Numbered from the stretch's first letter, positions 1 to 8,782 are shown. The stretch is DNA of 64,000 bases from Amycolatopsis jejuensis (GCF_000717335.1 NZ_JNYZ01000010.1:1-64000); one strand, 5' to 3'. Notes: generated by a model from the sequence alone, not told the origin. Program-made: numbers and translations.

Positions 1-63
1 AAAACACTCGACTGGGACACCCCCGCCGAACGCCTCACTACACTCCTCACCCACACCAACTAA
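1..63 (+). mobile_element. 3' end of an IS30-type transposase (partial)
   Basis: The last 20 codons of a gene entering from the left read KTLDWDTPAERL and end LLTHTN-stop. The TLxWxTPAE tail is characteristic of IS30-family DDE transposases. The bases after the stop, about 70-95 (ending GAATCCGCC), resemble the terminal inverted repeat that usually closes such elements, but the other end is outside the window. Only the 3' end is visible, so I cannot say whether the element is intact. Confidence 0.6.
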
Positions 64-101
64 CCACCCGCGTTGCAACCACCCCTCGAATCCGCCCTGC
101 T

Positions 102-124
102 TCCGTGAGGGTTCCCTTCACGGA
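102..124. terminator. Hairpin terminator between IS30 remnant and GntR gene
   Basis: TCCGTGAGGG, a TT loop, then CCCTTCACGGA forms a stem with one bulged base. It lies 17 bases beyond the stop of the minus-strand GntR gene and after the IS30 remnant, so it could stop transcription from both sides. No U-tract, as is usual in high-GC actinobacteria. Confidence 0.5.
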
Positions 125-141
125 CGGTTGCCGAGGAGACC

Positions 142-765
142 CTAGTGTCCGGTGATGATCCGATGGGTGGTCGTCAGGTGCTTGCCGATCGCCGCCACCG
201 CGCGGGGCGCGTCGCCTGCGTCCACGGCCGACAGGATCTCCCGGTGTTCCGCCACCACCTCCGCCTGCCGGCCGCGCGCCGTCAGCACCGCGGCCAGCCC
301 CGAACGCAGCTGCCGGGTCCGCAGTCCCCGGTACGCCTTGGCGATCAGCGAGTTTCCCGCCGCCTCGACCAGTGCCGTGTGGAAAAGCACGTCCTGCGCG
401 AGGAATTCGTCGGGCTCGGACCGGTCGACCAGCTTCTCCTGTACGGAAATCGCCTCGTGCATGTCCGGTACCGGGGCGCGATCCTGCTCGATCACGACGC
501 GGGCGGCGTGCGTTTCGAGCAGCTCGCGGAAGGTCATCAGCTCCGCGATGTCGCGGCCGGTCAGCGGCGCCAGGTACGCCCCACGGCGAGGGATCAGCTC
601 GACCAGGTCCTCGGCGGCCAGGATCAGCAGCGCCTCGCGCACCGGCGTCCGGGACACGCCGACCTTCGCCGCGATTTCCCGTTCGTCCATGAACTGGCCG
701 ACCGACGCCGGGTTGGAAATCACCGAATCCCGTACGTAGGCGTAAACCTTGTCGCGCTCGCTCAT
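142..765 (-). CDS. GntR-family transcriptional regulator, FadR/FCD subfamily
   Basis: A 207-aa one-component regulator. The N-terminal winged helix-turn-helix (about residues 5-75) contains the GntR signature VSRTPVREALL. The C-terminal all-helical half (about 80-205) fits the FCD ligand-binding domain, which usually senses small organic acids. The ATG at 765 was chosen over an upstream extension because MSERDKVYAYVRD is where family homology begins. It is divergent from an NADP-dependent oxidoreductase; the 95-base gap holds two palindromes (784-796 and 833-856), so it probably controls itself and that neighbour. The ligand cannot be read from sequence. Confidence 0.85.
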   Translation of the reverse strand: MSERDKVYAYVRDSVISNPASVGQFMDEREIAAKVGVSRTPVREALLILAAEDLVELIPRRGAYLAPLTGRDIAELMTFRELLETHAARVVIEQDRAPVPDMHEAISVQEKLVDRSEPDEFLAQDVLFHTALVEAAGNSLIAKAYRGLRTRQLRSGLAAVLTARGRQAEVVAEHREILSAVDAGDAPRAVAAIGKHLTTTHRIITGH

Positions 766-783
766 CACTGCCCTCCGAGGTGG

Positions 784-796
784 ATACCGCCGGTAT
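784..796. promoter_or_regulatory. Palindrome ATACCG-C-CGGTAT, probable GntR operator
   Basis: A perfect 6-base inverted repeat around one central base, 18 bases upstream of the GntR start in the divergent promoter region. GntR/FadR regulators bind short palindromes of this kind, so autoregulation is the simplest reading (inference). Confidence 0.45.
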
Positions 797-832
797 ATCA
801 CGCACGGCGACCGCACCGGCACCGTCGACGCT

Positions 833-856
833 TGCAACATTTCCTGATATGTTGCA
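833..856. promoter_or_regulatory. Inverted repeat TGCAACAT-N8-ATGTTGCA upstream of oxidoreductase
   Basis: Perfect 8-base arms with an 8-base spacer, ending 4 bases before the ATG of the oxidoreductase at 861. It would overlap the ribosome binding region, so it could be a repressor site or a translation-blocking hairpin. Which protein reads it is unknown. Confidence 0.45.
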
Positions 857-860
857 TGAC

Positions 861-1871
861 ATGAAGAGCAAGGAATGGCTGCTGGTGTCGCGGCCGGTCG
901 GCGAACCGGTCGCGGCGGACTTCGAGCTGCGGGAGGTCGACGTCCGCGAGCCGGGGCCGGGTGAGGTCGTGGTGCGCAACGAGTGGATGTCGGTGGACCC
1001 GGGGATGCGGGGGCGGATGCGCGGCGTGCGCACGTACATCGCGCCGTTCGAGCTCGGCGAGCCGATGGAGGCCGGCGCGACCGGGACCGTCGTGGCGTCG
1101 AACGCGGATTCCGTACCGGTCGGCGCGACGGTGCAGCACGTTCTCGGCTGGCGCGAGTACGCCGTGCTGCCCGCGGACCAGGTCCGGATCGTGCCGGAGA
1201 CGCTCGATGACCCGTCCGACATCCTCAGCGCCGTCGGCCTCACCGGGTACACCGCTTACCTCGCGCTTGCCGAAATCGCGCCGGTGAAACCGGGTTCGGT
1301 CGTGTTCGTGTCCGGGGCCGCAGGCGCGGTCGGTACCACGGCCGCCGGAATCGCTCGGCAGCTCGGCGCCGCGACGGTGATCGGGTCGGCGGGCGGGCCG
1401 GAGAAATGCCGGATCCTCGTCGAGGAACTGGGTTACGACCACGCCATCGACTACCGCGCCGGTACGTTGAAACAGGATCTCGCCGCCGCCGCACCGGACG
1501 GGATCGACATCTACCTCGACAACGTCGGCGGCGAACACCTCCAAGTCGCCATCGGCGCCATGCGGCCCCACGGCCGGATCGCGCTGTGCGGCGCGGTTTC
1601 GCAGTACAACGCCGTCGAACCGCAGCCGGGGCCGAACAATCTCGCGGCCGCAGTGGGAAAACGGCTGGGGCTGCAGGGTTTCATCGTCTATGATCACCTC
1701 GCCGGGTACGACGACTACTTCACCAAAGCCTCCGGCTGGGTACGCGACGGCCTGCTCGCCAACCGCAAAACCGTGGTGGACGGCATCGAAAACGCGACCG
1801 GCGCGTTCATCGGCCAGCTGCGCGGCGACAACGTCGGCAAGATGCTGGTGCGGATCTCCGCGCCTGCCTAG
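861..1871 (+). CDS. NADP-dependent medium-chain oxidoreductase (CurA/PTGR family)
   Basis: A 336-aa zinc-independent medium-chain dehydrogenase/reductase of the leukotriene B4 12-hydroxydehydrogenase / CurA type, which reduces the C=C bond of alpha,beta-unsaturated ketones and aldehydes with NADPH. Visible are the N-terminal GroES-like part (VDPGMRGRM), the nucleotide-binding loop GAAGAVGTTA near residue 155 and the family motif YLDNVGG near 220. ATG 861 is preferred over an in-frame ATG at 780 because homology starts at MKSKEWLLVSRPVGEP and the upstream stretch carries the palindromes. The stop overlaps by 4 bases the end of the convergent TetR gene. Probably regulated by the divergent GntR protein. 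Confidence 0.88.
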   Translation: MKSKEWLLVSRPVGEPVAADFELREVDVREPGPGEVVVRNEWMSVDPGMRGRMRGVRTYIAPFELGEPMEAGATGTVVASNADSVPVGATVQHVLGWREYAVLPADQVRIVPETLDDPSDILSAVGLTGYTAYLALAEIAPVKPGSVVFVSGAAGAVGTTAAGIARQLGAATVIGSAGGPEKCRILVEELGYDHAIDYRAGTLKQDLAAAAPDGIDIYLDNVGGEHLQVAIGAMRPHGRIALCGAVSQYNAVEPQPGPNNLAAAVGKRLGLQGFIVYDHLAGYDDYFTKASGWVRDGLLANRKTVVDGIENATGAFIGQLRGDNVGKMLVRISAPA

Positions 1872-2437
1872 GTGTGCAGCAAGGCGGCGATCGCGGCCCG
1901 GACCTTGTCCGGGTCGGGTTCCTCGCCGATGATCATGTCCGCGTACACGAACGATTCGATGATCCGGACGATCAGGTACGCGAGGTCGTGCAGCGCCATC
2001 GGATGGGTCAGCTGCTCCTCCTCCAGCAGCCGCTCGAACCAGCTCACGACGTATCCCTGCATCGGGCTCGCCCGCGAGGTCAGCAGCCGCAGCGACCGTT
2101 CGGCCTCCCGGCGCACGAAAGTGTGAAAGAAGTCCGCCTCGACGAGCGTCCGGGCATACTCACCCGCGACGTCCGCGATCCGCGCGCCGCCGGAACCCGC
2201 CGCCTTGTCCACGGCGAGCTTGAGCGTGGGGTCGGTGAGCGAGATGAGGATGTCGACCACCAGCTTGTCGCGGTTGCCGACCCAGCGGAACAGCGTGCTG
2301 CGGTCCACCCCGAGATCGGCCGCGAGCACTTGCATGTCGATCCGCTCGCCCGCGACGAACCGGCGCCGCGCGAGCCGGAACGCGGTGGTCGCGCCGGGGC
2401 GGTCGTCCGTGGACTTCGGCGTGTTCATGTCCGGCAT
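1868..2437 (-). CDS. TetR/AcrR regulator, QsdR-like
   Basis: A 189-aa TetR regulator. The helix-turn-helix sits at about residues 20-65 with the core ADLGVDRSTLFRWVGNRDKL, the wording typical of the QsdR branch (regulators first noted beside a quorum-signal lactonase in Rhodococcus). The helical C-terminal half would bind the effector. ATG 2437 has AAGGGA eight bases upstream; a second ATG three codons in is possible. It is divergent from the acyl-CoA synthetase at 2526 and is its likely regulator. Effector unknown. Confidence 0.83.
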   Translation of the reverse strand: MPDMNTPKSTDDRPGATTAFRLARRRFVAGERIDMQVLAADLGVDRSTLFRWVGNRDKLVVDILISLTDPTLKLAVDKAAGSGGARIADVAGEYARTLVEADFFHTFVRREAERSLRLLTSRASPMQGYVVSWFERLLEEEQLTHPMALHDLAYLIVRIIESFVYADMIIGEEPDPDKVRAAIAALLHT

Positions 2438-2525
2438 CCTAGTGATCCCTTCCGGAGCAGGGGGTTGCCATTACCCGGCCGAGAGTGCACCATTTTGGTA
2501 AACGTTGCATCTGCCGGGAGTGCCA

Positions 2526-3989
2526 GTGTCGAATGTGGTCAGTGCCGTGTGGGAACACGAGCCGGGGAAAATCGCTGTCCGGGCCGGGGGAACGGCACTG
2601 TCCTATCGGGACCTCACCGCCCGGGCCGGGGCTTTCGGCGAGCTGCTCACCGAGCGGGGCATCCGGCCGGGTGACCGGGTTCTCCTCGTCGCGCCGACCG
2701 GGCTCGAGTTCACCGTCGCGTACCTCGGCGCGCTCGCCGTCGGCGCCACCGTGGTCACGGTGAACCCGCTGTGCGCGGTACCCGAATTCGAGTACTTTCT
2801 CACTGATTCCGGCTGCAGTCTCGTTGTCACGCAAGAGGATTGCGCCGAACGCCCGGGGAAGGCAGCGGAAAAAACCGGGGTCGGCGTGCTCGTGATCCCT
2901 GCAGATCTCGGCAGCGCAAGGGATTTCCGGCCACTCCCCCGCGCGGACACCGACGTCGCCGTGCTGCTCTACACGTCGGGTACCACCGGACGGCCGAAGG
3001 GCGCGATGCTGACGCACGGCAACATTGCCGCGGCAGTGACGGCCTACCACGAGCTCCTCACGATCACCAGCGCCGAGCGGTTCGGCACCGCGCTGCCGCT
3101 CTTCCACGTCTTCGGTCAGGTGGCGGTCCTGATGTCGGCGTTGCGGGCGGGCGCCTCGGTTTCGCTGGTCACGAAGTTCTCCGGCGAGGCGCTGCTGGAC
3201 CTGGCCGCGGAGCACCGCCTGACCATCCTGTGCGGCGTACCCACGATGTGGATCGGAATGCTGCACGCAACATCGGCGGCGGAGCTGTCCGACCTTCGGC
3301 TCGCGGCGTCGGGCGGGGCCGGGTTGCCGGCGGAAGTCGCCCGGACGTTCGAAGACCGGTTCGGAGTCACCGTGCTCGACGGGTACGGGCTGAGCGAAAC
3401 CGCGTCGGCCGGATCGTTCGCGCGGCCGGGCCGTCCGGCAAAGGAAGGCAGCGCGGGACAACCGTTGCCCGGGCTCACGATTCGCGTCCTCGATGACGAC
3501 GGCGACCCGGTGCCGGTCGGCGAAGTCGGCGAGGTGACCATCAGCGGACCGGTGGTGTTCGCCGGATACTGGGGCCGCGAGAGTAACGGAAACGTCGTGC
3601 ACACCGGCGACCTCGGCCGGATGGACGACGACGGCTACCTCTGGATCGTCGACCGCAAGAAAGACCTGATCATCCGCGGCGGCTACAACGTGTACCCGCG
3701 GGAGATCGAGGAACAGCTCTACGCGTACCCGGGGGTGCAGGAGGCCGCGGTGGTCGGCGTCCCCGACGCGCGGCTGGGTGAGGAAATCGCCGCGGTGGTC
3801 GTACCGGCCGCCAATGCTCGGATCGATCCCGCCGAGCTGCGCGGCTGGCTGGCGGAACGGGTGGCCGCGTACAAGGTGCCGCGGCTGTACCAGCTGGTCG
3901 AGGAGCTTCCCCGCGGTTCGACGGGGAAGCTCCTCAAACGCGAGATCGACCGGGACGCGGTGGCCCGGAACGCCGTGCGGGCGCGGTGA
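2526..3989 (+). CDS. Long/medium-chain acyl-CoA synthetase (AMP-binding)
   Basis: A 487-aa ANL-superfamily ligase that would activate a carboxylic acid to acyl-AMP and then acyl-CoA. It has the P-loop-like A3 motif YTSGTTGRPKGAM at about residue 150, the A5 motif GYGLSETA near 295, the GDLGRMDDDGYLWIVDRKKD hinge region near 370 and the A10 lysine in GSTGKLLKR at the C-terminus. A GTG at 2526 with GGGAG five bases upstream is taken as start; an ATG seven codons earlier is possible. Convergent with the serine hydrolase one base away. Chain specificity cannot be read, but the size and motifs fit fatty acid-CoA ligases. Confidence 0.87.
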   Translation: MSNVVSAVWEHEPGKIAVRAGGTALSYRDLTARAGAFGELLTERGIRPGDRVLLVAPTGLEFTVAYLGALAVGATVVTVNPLCAVPEFEYFLTDSGCSLVVTQEDCAERPGKAAEKTGVGVLVIPADLGSARDFRPLPRADTDVAVLLYTSGTTGRPKGAMLTHGNIAAAVTAYHELLTITSAERFGTALPLFHVFGQVAVLMSALRAGASVSLVTKFSGEALLDLAAEHRLTILCGVPTMWIGMLHATSAAELSDLRLAASGGAGLPAEVARTFEDRFGVTVLDGYGLSETASAGSFARPGRPAKEGSAGQPLPGLTIRVLDDDGDPVPVGEVGEVTISGPVVFAGYWGRESNGNVVHTGDLGRMDDDGYLWIVDRKKDLIIRGGYNVYPREIEEQLYAYPGVQEAAVVGVPDARLGEEIAAVVVPAANARIDPAELRGWLAERVAAYKVPRLYQLVEELPRGSTGKLLKREIDRDAVARNAVRAR

Positions 3990-3990
3990 A

Positions 3991-5133
3991 TCAGCCAACA
4001 GCGCGGTGGATGGCGTCGAAGTACGCGGCGGTGCGGTCAGAGCCGACGAGGCCCGGGCCCATGGCGTTCATCGTGTAGCCGACCGTCATCCGGCGGTCCG
4101 GGTACATCGCGACCGCCGAACCGCCCCAGCCGCACCAGAAACAGACCTTCTCGCGGGGAATGAACGGCACCGTTTCCGGTTGCGGCAGACCGAATCCGAG
4201 GCCCCAGCGCAACGGGACGCCGAGGACGAGGTCGACCCCGTCGGCGTGCACGTCGAAAATCCGCTCGACGGTTTCGGGCCGCAGCAACCGGACCCCGCCC
4301 GCCACGCCACCGCGCGACACCGCCGACATGAGCCGGATCAGCCCGCGTGCGTTGGTGTGCGCGTTGACCGCGCCCATGTCCGCGCGCCGCCAGGCCTCGT
4401 CGTTCGCCTTGGTTGCGTCGGTCGGCGCGGTCGAGAACGTCTTGACCATCGGCGAATCCGGGTCCATTTGCGAGAAATCGACCGCGTCCCCTGGCGGCGG
4501 CAGAATCTCCGCGCGCCGCTGGTCATCGGCCGGGGCAAGGCCGATCTGAACGTCCGCGCCCGTCGGCTCGGCGAGCTCGGTCCGCACGAACTCCCGCAGC
4601 GGCCGCCCGGTGATCCGCCGGACGACCTCGCCGACCAGATGCCCCTGGTTGCTCGCGTGGTACCCGGACGCGGTACCCGGCGGCCACCACGGCGCCTGCC
4701 GGGCGAGCGCGGCGGTCGAGCGGTCCCAGTCGTAGTACTCCTCGATCGACCAGGGCTTTTCCCAGCTCGACACCCCGGACGTGTGGCTCATCAGGTGCGC
4801 GACGGTGACGTCTTCCTTGCCGTTCTGCGCGAACTCCGGCCAGTACCGGGCGACCGGCGCGGCGGGGTCGAGCAGGCCCCGGTCGATGAGCACCAGCGCA
4901 GCGAGGCTGGTGATGGTCTTGCTGACCGACCACACGTTGACCACGGTGTCGCGCTCCCACGGCCGGGTACGCGCGGCGTCGGCATGCCCACCCCAGAGGT
5001 CGACGACGGTCTCCCCATCGAGGTCGACCGCAAGCGACGCCCCGACCTCCTGCCCGCTGGCGAGGTGCTTCTCGAAGACGTCGCGCACGGGAGCAAACCG
5101 ATCGTCGACGTGGCCCTGCACGGCATCCGGCAT
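3991..5133 (-). CDS. Serine hydrolase, class C beta-lactamase family (esterase EstB-like)
   Basis: A 380-aa beta-lactamase-fold serine hydrolase without signal peptide, hence probably a cytoplasmic esterase or peptidase rather than a resistance enzyme. The SxxK motif appears as SVSK near residue 80 (in NVWSVSKTITSLA) and the YxN motif as YHASN near 175. The length fits class C-like esterases. ATG 5133 has AGGAGGA immediately upstream, and the longer reading frame is discarded. It follows the spermidine genes on the same strand after 65 bases, so cotranscription is possible. Substrate unknown. Confidence 0.82.
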   Translation of the reverse strand: MPDAVQGHVDDRFAPVRDVFEKHLASGQEVGASLAVDLDGETVVDLWGGHADAARTRPWERDTVVNVWSVSKTITSLAALVLIDRGLLDPAAPVARYWPEFAQNGKEDVTVAHLMSHTSGVSSWEKPWSIEEYYDWDRSTAALARQAPWWPPGTASGYHASNQGHLVGEVVRRITGRPLREFVRTELAEPTGADVQIGLAPADDQRRAEILPPPGDAVDFSQMDPDSPMVKTFSTAPTDATKANDEAWRRADMGAVNAHTNARGLIRLMSAVSRGGVAGGVRLLRPETVERIFDVHADGVDLVLGVPLRWGLGFGLPQPETVPFIPREKVCFWCGWGGSAVAMYPDRRMTVGYTMNAMGPGLVGSDRTAAYFDAIHRAVG

Positions 5134-5198
5134 GTGTCCTCCTTGAGCGAACCCCCGGCCGGATCTACTGTGCAACGAATTCGAGAATGATGCAAGGG

Positions 5199-6023
5199 TC
5201 AGCGGCGAAGACTGACCGGCGGCACAGTGGCCCCCCGCAGCGTGAGTGCATCGATCGTCTCCGGGCGGTACCGCAGCGCCGGCAGACGATCCTCAAGAGA
5301 AGGCACCGGCGACTCGGTACCGAAGAAAAACGCCCACTCGTGCTCAGCCGAGCCGAAATACACCGGCGCCGGGAAGACCTCCGTGAACCGCCGCCAGCAC
5401 TTCACCAGCGTCGAGTTGCGCCACAGGGTCGGGCAGCCACCCTGGTACGCGACCACCCCGCCGGGAGTCAGCAAAGCCCGGCACGAACGCAGGAAATCCG
5501 CACCGTACAAGCGGTTGTGCTGCGCCTCGGTACCGTCCTGTTCGTCCGGCAGATCGACCAGGACGATGTCGTACTTCTCCGCGCAAGTGCGGACGTATTC
5601 CCAGCCGTCGGTGTAATGCACCCGGATCGGGCCGTCGCCGCGTTCAGCGCGGACCAGTTCCTCGGGAGAGTAGCCATAGGGAAGATGCTCGGCGCACAGC
5701 CGAACCGCGGCGGTGTCGATGTCCACGTGGTCCACCGAAGCGCCTGCAGCGGCAGCGATCTGGCACACCACACCTTCACTCGACCCGACCACCAGCACGC
5801 GGTCCACAGTGGACGCCAGCAGCAGCGCGGGAACCAGCAACGCCTCGTGGTACACGAGCTGGCTGAACTCGGTACTCTGCCGTTCGTTGTCACAGAAAAG
5901 CGAAATCCCCTGCGCGGTCTTGCCGATCACCAGATGCTGGTACGGCGTATGGGTGTCCACCAGCACGTCCGACACTTGCCACACCCTGGTCAGCCCAGCG
6001 CCGACGGGTTCCTCGATGTTCAA
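5199..6023 (-). CDS. Spermidine synthase-like aminopropyltransferase
   Basis: A 274-aa Rossmann-fold methyltransferase-like protein of the spermidine synthase family, which transfers an aminopropyl group from decarboxylated S-adenosylmethionine to putrescine or a related amine. The nucleotide-binding motif VLVVGSSEGVV lies at about residue 75, the acidic VDHVDID strand near 98 and the catalytic-region DIVLVDLPDE near 150. The start ATG overlaps the stop of the upstream decarboxylase fusion by 4 bases, so the two proteins are translationally coupled and together supply ornithine to putrescine to spermidine plus the aminopropyl donor. The glycine-rich loop (GSSEG rather than GGGDG) departs from the classical form, so acceptor specificity is uncertain. 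Confidence 0.75.
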   Translation of the reverse strand: MNIEEPVGAGLTRVWQVSDVLVDTHTPYQHLVIGKTAQGISLFCDNERQSTEFSQLVYHEALLVPALLLASTVDRVLVVGSSEGVVCQIAAAAGASVDHVDIDTAAVRLCAEHLPYGYSPEELVRAERGDGPIRVHYTDGWEYVRTCAEKYDIVLVDLPDEQDGTEAQHNRLYGADFLRSCRALLTPGGVVAYQGGCPTLWRNSTLVKCWRRFTEVFPAPVYFGSAEHEWAFFFGTESPVPSLEDRLPALRYRPETIDALTLRGATVPPVSLRR

Positions 6024-7519
6024 CCGTCTTCCTGTCCTCTGTGGATGGTGGTGATCCGCGAAACGCTGGCCCCGAGCAGGTCGCGCAACAGCTGCACGGC
6101 CAGTTCCGGGTCAGCCCGGCGGCCGCAGGTGAACACGTCCACGAAGACCGACCCGCGTTCCGGGTACGAATGGATCGAAGCATGCGACTCCGAAAGCAAC
6201 GCAACCACCGTGACACCATGCGGCTCGAATTGCTTGGACGTGATCTCGCATACCGTCGCGCCTGCCTTGTCCAGCGCGCGTTCCAAGCTCTCGCACAGGA
6301 AAGCTTCGTCGTCGAGCAGGTCGGGCCGCACGCCGGAGAACTCGGCCAGCACGTGCCGTCCGGCGAATTCGCCTACCCCGCCGGATTCTCCGCCGACGAA
6401 GTAAGTCCGAAGTGGAGGGAAGCCGTTGAACGACACCGAAGAATAGCTTTGCGTATAAGCACCAGCGCTCAGCAAGTCCACGTGATCTCCGGCCCGCAGC
6501 GCCAGCGGTAACCGATACGGAGTGCGTTGGTACAGCACATCGTCGCCGTCGCAAGTCGGTCCGGCGATGATCACGGGGCCGTCGGGAGTGCCGTCGTACG
6601 CGGTTTCCAGGCGGTACGCGATGGCCTCGTTTTCCGTCTCGGCCAGCCCGCCGTACCGCCCGATGTCCAGGTATACCCAGCGCTTCTCGTCCGCCGCGGA
6701 TTTCCGCGACACCAGCACGACCTCGCTCCGGATCACTCCCGCGTCGGCAACCAACGCACGCCCCGGTTCGAACGACAGCTCCGGCGCGACCGGGAAATGC
6801 CGCCGGACCGACGCGCGAATGGCTGCCGCATAATCGGCCAGCGGCGGCGGATCGACCAAGTACCTCCCCGGCAATCCGCCCCCGATGTTCAATCCCCGCA
6901 ACGAAACCCCCCGCTCGGCCACCAGACCGCCGACCCGGGCAGCGAGCGCGATCCCGGCATCCCACGCCTGCGGGTCGAGATGCTGGGACCCGACGTGAAA
7001 CGCGACCCCCTCCGGATCCAGCCCGAGCGCGGCAGCCCGGACCAGCAGGTCCACCGCCATCTCGGGCGCACACCCGAACTTGCGCCCGAACGGCGTCTGC
7101 GAACCGGAACTGTCCACGAGAATCCGGCACGACACCGTCGCCCCCGGCGCGTGCACAGCGATGTTCTCGAGGTCCTCGACGCTGTCGAAAGTGAACCGGC
7201 GCACCCCGACGCGATGCGCGAAGGCGATGTCCCGCGCCTTCTTCACCGTGTTGCCGTACGAGAGCACCGCCGGGTCCGCACCCGCACCCAGGCAGAGCTC
7301 GATCTCCTCGCGCCCGGCGACGTCGAAACCCGCACCTGCGCGCACCAGCAGCCGCACGACCTCCGGCGCCGGATTCGCCTTCACCGCGTAGTACATCCGC
7401 GCCTCGGGCAGGGCATTCCGCAGCCGGACACAGTTTTCCCGCACCGCGTCGAGGTCGATGACCAGACACGGGGTCGGCGGGCTTCGGTCGTCCAGGAACG
7501 CACGGCTGGCTTCGGTCAC
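6020..7519 (-). CDS. Fused ornithine/diamino acid decarboxylase - S-adenosylmethionine decarboxylase
   Basis: A 499-aa two-domain enzyme. Residues 1 to about 375 are a fold-III PLP decarboxylase (ornithine/diaminopimelate type): the PLP lysine is in YYAVKANP (K47), the phosphate-binding glycines in NIGGGLPG and the cross-subunit cysteine in GPTCDGDD. From about 380 (GRHVLAEFSG) to the end is a SpeH-type AdoMet decarboxylase with the self-cleavage site SESHASIHSYPE (pyruvoyl-forming Ser445, His450) and the catalytic cysteine in VDVFTCG (Cys465). One chain would therefore make putrescine (or a related amine) and the aminopropyl donor. A GTG at 7519 is chosen; a TTG at 7528 is possible. TATACT upstream (7530-7535) would fit a leaderless transcript. 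Coupled to the aminopropyltransferase by a 4-base overlap. Confidence 0.85.
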   Translation of the reverse strand: MTEASRAFLDDRSPPTPCLVIDLDAVRENCVRLRNALPEARMYYAVKANPAPEVVRLLVRAGAGFDVAGREEIELCLGAGADPAVLSYGNTVKKARDIAFAHRVGVRRFTFDSVEDLENIAVHAPGATVSCRILVDSSGSQTPFGRKFGCAPEMAVDLLVRAAALGLDPEGVAFHVGSQHLDPQAWDAGIALAARVGGLVAERGVSLRGLNIGGGLPGRYLVDPPPLADYAAAIRASVRRHFPVAPELSFEPGRALVADAGVIRSEVVLVSRKSAADEKRWVYLDIGRYGGLAETENEAIAYRLETAYDGTPDGPVIIAGPTCDGDDVLYQRTPYRLPLALRAGDHVDLLSAGAYTQSYSSVSFNGFPPLRTYFVGGESGGVGEFAGRHVLAEFSGVRPDLLDDEAFLCESLERALDKAGATVCEITSKQFEPHGVTVVALLSESHASIHSYPERGSVFVDVFTCGRRADPELAVQLLRDLLGASVSRITTIHRGQEDG

Positions 7520-7546
7520 GACGCCCAAGTATAGGTTCGCTCCCGA

Positions 7547-8782
7547 TCAGGACATCCCGGACACCGCCAGCGGGTCATAACCCTCGGTGGCGAACAGGCC
7601 GTGCAGCTGGCGACGGCGGACCCCGGTGTTGCTGCCCTCGATGATCGGGTACGCGAGCGCGTCGGCCAGGTACCGCAGGATCGGGAAGCGCTCGTCGTAC
7701 GCCGTCACGCCGACGATCTTCACCAGGTCGTTCACCACGCTGACCCCGGTTTCCGAGCCGAACACCTTGGCGTGCAAGGCCAATTCGGGCGCGGCCGGGT
7801 CCTGCGCGAGCACCGCGTCGAGCGCCCGCCACGACAGCAGCCGGACCGCCTCGATCTTGCCTTTGGTGTCGGCGAGCACATCCGAAACCGCCTGATGCTC
7901 GATGATCGGCACCGCTCCCCCGCGCTTCTCGGCGACGGCGAAGCGATACGCGATATCCCACGCCTGCCGCATCGCCGCCACCGCGAAACTGCCGATCGAC
8001 GCCCCGCTCGCAAAGAATGCGTTACGCGTCAACCGCGCACCGTCACCTTCCGAACCGAGCAGGTTCGCCTTCGGCACGCGGACGTCGGTCAGCTTGACCC
8101 GGGTGGTGAGGCAGCCTTTCAGGCCGTGCAGGTCGTAGTACTCCTCGACCTCGAGATGCCCGGCGAGCTGTGCCCGCTCGGCCACGATCAGTGAGATCCC
8201 GCTGGGAGTGCGGCAGACGATGGTCATGAGGTCAGGACCGTCCCCGTCCCAGCCGGACAGGTGCGACGCCCACGCCTTACGCCCATTGATCACCCACTCG
8301 TCGCCGTCCGGCACCGCGGTCGTGAGCAGGCCCGCAGCCGGCGGCGGGGCGTCGAAGTTCGCGCTGCCTTCCGGTTCGCTGTACGCCATCGCGGCGACCG
8401 GCGCGCCCGCGTCGGCCAGGAACGGCGCGACGAACCGCTGGATCTGCTCGGGCGTGCCCACCTCGTACACCGGCGCCAGCGCAATCAGCGGACCGGCGAA
8501 CGAGATGGTGAAGTCCGGCGATTCGGCCGCCCATTCCTCCACGAAAATCGCCGCGTCGATGCCGCTGGACGCGGCACCGCCGAACGGGACCGGGATGAGG
8601 CCGCGGAGGAATCCCGCCGCGACAGCCTTCTCGAAGGTCGGGCGCAGCAGGTCGGCGCGGGCTTTCGGGTCGGCTTCCGCCCGCACGCGCGCCATCAATC
8701 CGGGGAACTCGCTCCGCGCGAACCCGCGGACAGCCTGCTTCAGCTGCTCTTGCTCGGGGGTGAGGGTGAACGAAACAGTCAC
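7547..8782 (-). CDS. Acyl-CoA dehydrogenase
   Basis: A 411-aa flavoprotein of the acyl-CoA dehydrogenase family. It begins with the helical N-terminal domain (FTLTPEQEQLKQAVRGFARSE), continues with the central beta domain (WVINGRKAWASHLSGWDGD near residue 165) and ends in the FAD-binding helical domain; GSNTGVRRRQLHG near the C-terminus is in the right place for the last helix. It would oxidise an acyl-CoA to the 2-enoyl-CoA or act as a related flavin enzyme. The GTG at 8782 has AGAGG upstream, and the long 5' extension is discarded. It lies 27 bases upstream of the polyamine fusion on the same strand, but a metabolic link is not evident. The AraC gene upstream may regulate it. Confidence 0.83.
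   Translation of the reverse strand: MTVSFTLTPEQEQLKQAVRGFARSEFPGLMARVRAEADPKARADLLRPTFEKAVAAGFLRGLIPVPFGGAASSGIDAAIFVEEWAAESPDFTISFAGPLIALAPVYEVGTPEQIQRFVAPFLADAGAPVAAMAYSEPEGSANFDAPPPAAGLLTTAVPDGDEWVINGRKAWASHLSGWDGDGPDLMTIVCRTPSGISLIVAERAQLAGHLEVEEYYDLHGLKGCLTTRVKLTDVRVPKANLLGSEGDGARLTRNAFFASGASIGSFAVAAMRQAWDIAYRFAVAEKRGGAVPIIEHQAVSDVLADTKGKIEAVRLLSWRALDAVLAQDPAAPELALHAKVFGSETGVSVVNDLVKIVGVTAYDERFPILRYLADALAYPIIEGSNTGVRRRQLHGLFATEGYDPLAVSGMS

Noticed and set aside
3991..5133. Antibiotic-inactivating beta-lactamase
   Set aside because: SxxK and YxN motifs are present but there is no signal peptide, and the overall wording fits esterase-type relatives.
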